The translations under genes and the position numbers were made by a program. Shown here piece by piece: positions 32,554 through 35,953 of a DNA stretch of 35,953 nt. Within the stretch, counting starts at the first letter, position 1, and each line of letters begins with the position of its first letter. The notes under the pieces were generated by a model. The model had not been told where the DNA came from. It did not search any database and was given only the letters and a program-made list of their open reading frames with translations. Source of the DNA: Gemmatimonadaceae bacterium (GTDB lineage: Bacteria > Gemmatimonadota > Gemmatimonadetes > Gemmatimonadales > Gemmatimonadaceae); assembly GCA_019694735.1 (NCBI GenBank), contig JAIBBJ010000059.1, positions 1 to 35,953 on the forward strand. Reading direction: 5' to 3'.

Positions 32554-33102
32554 ATGAGCGATGCCCCGACCGTGGTGCTCAACGCGCGCGCCGTCGCGCG
32601 CACGATCTCCCGCATGGCGGATGAGATCCTGGAACTCAACGACGGCACCGACCGGCTCATCCTCGTCGGCATCCAGCGCCGCGGCGTGCAGATCGCCGAC
32701 CGGCTCGCGGACGTGATCCGCGAACGCGAGGGGACCGACCTCCCCCGCGGGGCGCTCGACATCACGCTCTACCGCGACGACCTGCAGACCGTCGGGCCGC
32801 GGCCGGTGGTGGGGAAGACCCACCTGCCGGTGCCGCTCGAGGGCAAGGTCGTCGTGATCGTGGACGACGTGCTCTTCACCGGGCGGACCATCCGCGCCGC
32901 GCTCGACGAGCTCGCCGATTTCGGGCGCCCGGCGCGCATCATGCTCGCGGTGCTGGTCGATCGCGGCGGGCGCGAGCTGCCCATCCAGCCCGACGTGGTC
33001 GGCAAGGTGCTCGACGTGCCGGCCGGCGGACGCGTGGATGTGTTCGTTCCCGCGCTCGACGACCGCGACGAGGTCGTGGTCGCGGGCGGGGCGCCGGCGT
33101 GA
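32554..33102 (+). CDS. pyrR: PyrR: pyrimidine regulator / uracil phosphoribosyltransferase
   Basis: PyrR (182 residues) is a phosphoribosyltransferase-fold protein that senses UMP and, in Gram-positive bacteria, binds pyr mRNA; it can also make UMP from uracil. The PRPP loop is [13 protein letters not shown], and Gly-Ile-Gln-Arg-Arg-Gly-Val and Tyr-Arg-Asp-Asp-Leu are family marks. The start is an ATG with no Shine-Dalgarno sequence. No PyrR-type attenuator can fit between the -10 element and the start, so control of this operon by RNA binding is not supported here. Coupled to pyrB by GTGA. Confidence 0.95.
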   Translation: MSDAPTVVLNARAVARTISRMADEILELNDGTDRLILVGIQRRGVQIADRLADVIREREGTDLPRGALDITLYRDDLQTVGPRPVVGKTHLPVPLEGKVVVIVDDVLFTGRTIRAALDELADFGRPARIMLAVLVDRGGRELPIQPDVVGKVLDVPAGGRVDVFVPALDDRDEVVVAGGAPA

Positions 33103-34055
33103 CGATCCTCGGGAAGGACCTCATCGCGCTCGAGGGGATGACCCGCGAGCAGGTCACCGGGATCCTCGATGTCGCTGAACCGTTGAAGGAGATCTCCGAG
33201 CGCGCGATCAAGAAGGTGCCGACCCTCCGCGGCATGACGGTGGTGAACCTCTTCTTCGAGGCCTCCACCCGCACGCGGATCTCGTTCGAGTTCGCCGAGA
33301 AGCGGATGTCGGCCGACACGGTCAACGTCGCGGCGGCCGCGTCGTCGGTCTCGAAGGGCGAGACCCTCGTGGACACGGCGCGCAACCTCGAGGCGATGCG
33401 GATCGACATGGTCGTCATCCGGCACCCGCATTCCGGTGCCGCGCGCTTCCTGGCCGAGCGCATCGAGTCGAACGTCATCAACGCCGGGGACGGCACCCAC
33501 GAGCACCCGACGCAGGGCCTCCTCGACCTCCTCACGCTCCGCGAGCGGCTCGGCACGCTCGAGGGCCGCCGGGTCTGCATCGTCGGTGACGTGCTGCACT
33601 CCCGCGTGGCGCGCTCGAACATCTGGGGCCTCAAGGCGATGGGCGCCGAGGTGGCCGTCTGCGGGCCGCGGTCCCTGCTGCCGGGCGCCATCGAGGACCT
33701 CGGGGTCCGGGTCTTCGACCGGATCGAGGCGGCGATCGAGTGGGCGGAGGCGCTGAACGTCCTCCGGCTCCAGCTCGAGCGCATGCAGCTCGGCTACATC
33801 CCGTCGCTGCGCGAGTACAACCGCGTGTTCGGCGTCACCCGCGCCCGGCTCGAGCGGGCCCCGCGCGATCTCCTCATCCTGCACCCCGGCCCGATGAACC
33901 GCGGCGTCGAGATCGACTCCGACGTGGCCGATGGACCGCATTCCGTGATCCTGCATCAAGTCACCAACGGCGTCGCCGTGCGCATGGCCGTCCTCTACCT
34001 CCTCGCCGGCAACAAGGCGTCGCTCGCGGATGTCGCGAAGGGCGGGGCCCAGTGA
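33099..34055 (+). CDS. pyrB: Aspartate carbamoyltransferase catalytic subunit
   Basis: PyrB (318 residues) joins carbamoyl phosphate and aspartate in UMP synthesis. The carbamoyl phosphate loop is Phe-Phe-Glu-Ala-Ser56-Thr-Arg-Thr-Arg60. [10 protein letters not shown] and [11 protein letters not shown] are intact, and [10 protein letters not shown] marks the C-terminus. No pyrI regulatory subunit gene is present, which fits the class paired with PyrR and PyrC. GTG start, GTGA overlaps on both sides. Confidence 0.97.
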   Translation: MTILGKDLIALEGMTREQVTGILDVAEPLKEISERAIKKVPTLRGMTVVNLFFEASTRTRISFEFAEKRMSADTVNVAAAASSVSKGETLVDTARNLEAMRIDMVVIRHPHSGAARFLAERIESNVINAGDGTHEHPTQGLLDLLTLRERLGTLEGRRVCIVGDVLHSRVARSNIWGLKAMGAEVAVCGPRSLLPGAIEDLGVRVFDRIEAAIEWAEALNVLRLQLERMQLGYIPSLREYNRVFGVTRARLERAPRDLLILHPGPMNRGVEIDSDVADGPHSVILHQVTNGVAVRMAVLYLLAGNKASLADVAKGGAQ

Positions 34056-35341
34056 CCGCGCCGCTCCTCCTCACGGGCGGCCGCATCGTCGACCCCTCCC
34101 AGGGGCTCGACGCGGTCGGCGACGTGCTGCTCGTGGACGGGAAGGTCGCCGCGATCGGCGGCACGATCGCCGGCCCGGAGGCGGCCCGCCGCGTCGACTG
34201 CGCAGGCCTCATCGTCGCGCCGGGCATGATCGACGTGCACGTGCACCTCCGCGAGCCCGGTCGTGAGGACGTCGAGACCGTCTCGTCCGGCGCGCACGCC
34301 GCCGTCGCCGGCGGCTTCACCGCGGTCGCCGCGATGCCGAACACCAAGCCAGTCACCGACAATCAGGCGACCGTGGGCTTCGTGAAGCGCCAAGGCGAGG
34401 CGGCGGGCTTCGCGCGCGTCTATCCGTACGGTGCCATCTCCCTCGGCCAGAAGGGAGAGACCCTCGCCGAGTTCGGGGAGATGGTCGCCGCCGGCGCGGT
34501 GGCGGTCTCCGACGATGGCAAGCCGGTGGAGAACTCGCATCTGATGCGGACGGCGCTCGAGTACGCGCAGACGTTCGGCATCCCCGTCGTCGAGCATTGC
34601 GAGGTCATGGCGCTCGCGCACGGCGGCTCGATGCACGAGGGCATCGTCTCGGCGCGCCTCGGGCTCAAGGGGATCCCGGGCGAGGCGGAGGAGATCGACG
34701 TCATCCGGTGCATCCTCCTCGCCAAGCTCACCGGCGGCCATATCCATCTCTGCCATCTGAGCACGAAGGGGAGCGTCGACCTCGTGCGGTGGGGCAAGGA
34801 CCAGGGCGTCAACGTGACCGCCGAGGTCTGCTCGCACCACATCTCGCTGACCCACGAGGCGGTCGAGGGGTACGACACGAACGCCAAGATGAACCCGCCG
34901 CTCCGGACCCAACGGGACGTCGAGGCGCTCCAGCAGGGCCTCAGGGACGGCACCATCGATCTCCTCGTGACCGACCACGCGCCGCACCATTACGACGAGA
35001 AGGAGCGCGAGTTCGCCGACGCGCCGAACGGCATCGTCGGGCTCGAGACCGCGCTGGGGGTGAACGTGACCTGGCTCCTCGAGCCCGGGATCCTCACCTT
35101 GGCCCAGCTGGTCGACCGGATGGCCTGCCGCCCCGCCAAGGTGTTCCATCTCCCCGGCGGCACCCTCGCCAAGGGGAGCCCGGCTGACGTGACCGTCTTC
35201 GACCCGACGCGGGCCTGGACCGTGGACCCGTCAGCGTTCAAGTCCAAGGGCCGGAACACGCCGTACGGCGGCCGGACCCTCCGCGGCCAGGCGGTCCGTA
35301 CCATCGTGGGCGGTCGGATCGTCTACGACCTGAACGGGTGA
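34052..35341 (+). CDS. pyrC: Dihydroorotase
   Basis: This 429-residue type I dihydroorotase closes carbamoyl aspartate to dihydroorotate. The metal-binding motif is Asp61-Val-His63-Val-His65-Leu-Arg-Glu-Pro-Gly. Further ligand or catalytic elements are Met-Pro-Asn-Thr-Lys-Pro, Glu-His-Cys-Glu, His-Leu-Cys-His-Leu-Ser and Asp308-His-Ala-Pro-His. The C-terminus has the amidohydrolase [10 protein letters not shown] end. All key residues are present, so it should be active rather than a PyrX-type partner. GTG start in a GTGA overlap, preceded by AAGGGCGGGG. Confidence 0.97.
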   Translation: MTAPLLLTGGRIVDPSQGLDAVGDVLLVDGKVAAIGGTIAGPEAARRVDCAGLIVAPGMIDVHVHLREPGREDVETVSSGAHAAVAGGFTAVAAMPNTKPVTDNQATVGFVKRQGEAAGFARVYPYGAISLGQKGETLAEFGEMVAAGAVAVSDDGKPVENSHLMRTALEYAQTFGIPVVEHCEVMALAHGGSMHEGIVSARLGLKGIPGEAEEIDVIRCILLAKLTGGHIHLCHLSTKGSVDLVRWGKDQGVNVTAEVCSHHISLTHEAVEGYDTNAKMNPPLRTQRDVEALQQGLRDGTIDLLVTDHAPHHYDEKEREFADAPNGIVGLETALGVNVTWLLEPGILTLAQLVDRMACRPAKVFHLPGGTLAKGSPADVTVFDPTRAWTVDPSAFKSKGRNTPYGGRTLRGQAVRTIVGGRIVYDLNG

Positions 35342-35350
35342 CCCCCACCA

Positions 35351-35366
35351 CGTCGCGCGCGCGACG
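35351..35366. repeat. 16-base perfect palindrome upstream of the last gene
   Basis: CGTCGCGCGCGCGACG is its own reverse complement. It starts 9 bases after the pyrC stop and ends 12 bases before the next ATG, with GAAGGGA between. It could form a hairpin or be a protein site. Random GC-rich sequence makes such palindromes less surprising. Confidence 0.4.
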
Positions 35367-35378
35367 AAGGGACTGTTG

Positions 35379-35953
35379 ATGGCGAAGCCGGACACCGCGA
35401 AGATCGACTCGCTCGAGGCCATCCTGGCCGAGAAGCGCAAGCACGAGACCTACCTGGCGAAGCTCGAGGAGCGCCGCGGGCAGGTGCCGTCGCACGTCTT
35501 CAACAAGCTGCGCGACGAGTACCTCACCAAGCTCACCGACCTCCAGGTGCGGGCCTCGCTGGAGGCGGAGTCGCTCGGGGAGTCGCTTCGCGTGGACGAG
35601 TCGGCGGTCACCGATGTGGACCAGCGCCTCACCGCCGCGATCGAGCAGCGGCTCGAGGGCGAGTTGCGCGCCGAAGTGGGAGAGTACGACCCGAAGGACT
35701 GGGAGAAGAAGCGGATCGCGCTCGAGGCATCGATCGCGCAGCTGGAGAACGAGAAGCAGGTGAAGGTCGCGGCGTTCGAGCGCACGCGGACCCTGCTCAG
35801 CGAGGCGCGCGGGGCCGCCGCCGCGCTCTCCACGTCGACCGCCCCCGAGCCCGAGCCGCCGTCGGCGCCGATGCCTCCGGACCTGCCGCTCCTCGCGCCG
35901 GCGGCTCCGGTCGCGGCGGCCCCGGCGGCACCGGTACCCGGCCGCGCGTCAGC
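35379..35953 (+). CDS. Coiled-coil protein, 3' end missing
   Basis: From the ATG at 35379 (GAAGGGA just upstream), 191 codons are open to the right edge with no stop. Residues 1-145 are rich in Glu, Lys, Leu, Ala and Arg with heptad-like spacing and should form long helices or a coiled coil. Then follows a Pro/Ala/Glu linker with repeated Ala-Ala-Pro. No signal peptide is seen. What lies beyond the window (for example a zinc ribbon, FHA or membrane domain) would decide its type. I do not recognise it. It may be co-transcribed with pyrC, since only 37 bases separate them. Confidence 0.75.
   Translation, partial: MAKPDTAKIDSLEAILAEKRKHETYLAKLEERRGQVPSHVFNKLRDEYLTKLTDLQVRASLEAESLGESLRVDESAVTDVDQRLTAAIEQRLEGELRAEVGEYDPKDWEKKRIALEASIAQLENEKQVKVAAFERTRTLLSEARGAAAALSTSTAPEPEPPSAPMPPDLPLLAPAAPVAAAPAAPVPGRAS

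Overview
The window is GC-rich with tightly packed genes. Third codon positions are almost all G or C, GTG and TTG starts are common, and twelve gene pairs overlap by exactly GTGA. It encodes an outer-membrane beta-barrel protein and a TonB-dependent receptor, so the cell is Gram-negative. An HPr kinase next to a complete mannose-class PTS, a PyrR-pyrB-pyrC operon, a RibBA fusion and SelB together fit a Gemmatimonadota-type chromosome. That placement is an inference from content and style; no marker in the window proves it. I see no phage, insertion sequence, CRISPR array or other mobile element. This is a housekeeping chromosomal region.

Layout. 1-991: end of an unrecognised membrane protein. 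1006-3071: a sigma70-like promoter, then an FmdB-type zinc ribbon gene and argS. 3118-6017: a PfkB-family kinase, purM and a small outer-membrane protein. 6068-9855: the riboflavin pathway (ribD, ribE, ribBA, ribH) running into nusB. 9852-16344: a GT4 glycosyltransferase, then hprK, four separate mannose-class PTS subunits (EIIA, EIIB, EIIC, EIID), HPr and Enzyme I. HPr keeps both His15 and Ser46, so the whole phosphorelay and its HprK control loop sit in one place. 16374-18138: a hairpin, metK and a bifunctional-nuclease-domain protein. 18119-19297: an unrecognised membrane-anchored protein. 19272-24243: a promoter, cobalamin riboswitch and terminator controlling btuF-btuC-btuD-btuB, which overlaps recO and then selB (to 26854). 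27014-30953: clpB, an exported N-formylglutamate amidohydrolase-like protein and tadA. 30984-31793 (minus strand): a methyltransferase with a signal peptide. 31883-32220: a promoter, tRNA-Ser(CGA), a hairpin, tRNA-Ser(GGA) and a terminator. 32344-32514: a tiny protein with a CBS-like motif. 32538-35341: pyrR-pyrB-pyrC. 35379 to the right edge: a coiled-coil protein cut by the window end.

How the genes work together. Most genes fall into translationally coupled runs. The riboflavin operon makes lumazine and riboflavin from GTP and ribulose 5-phosphate. The PTS block moves phosphate from PEP through EI and HPr to EIIA/EIIB and the EIIC/EIID membrane pair, with HprK gating HPr. The btu operon imports vitamin B12: outer membrane by BtuB, periplasmic capture by BtuF, inner membrane by BtuCD. 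Its leader shows an aptamer, a terminator and a Shine-Dalgarno sequence buried in the terminator stem. The pyr operon carries out the second and third steps of UMP synthesis.

Nothing here is clearly a new defence or mobile system. The most interesting items are the dual-mode architecture of the B12 leader, the self-contained HprK-PTS cluster without sugar genes, selB with no other Sec gene in view, two exported enzymes whose cytoplasmic relatives are the norm, the near-leaderless pyrR start, and two unrecognised small or membrane proteins.
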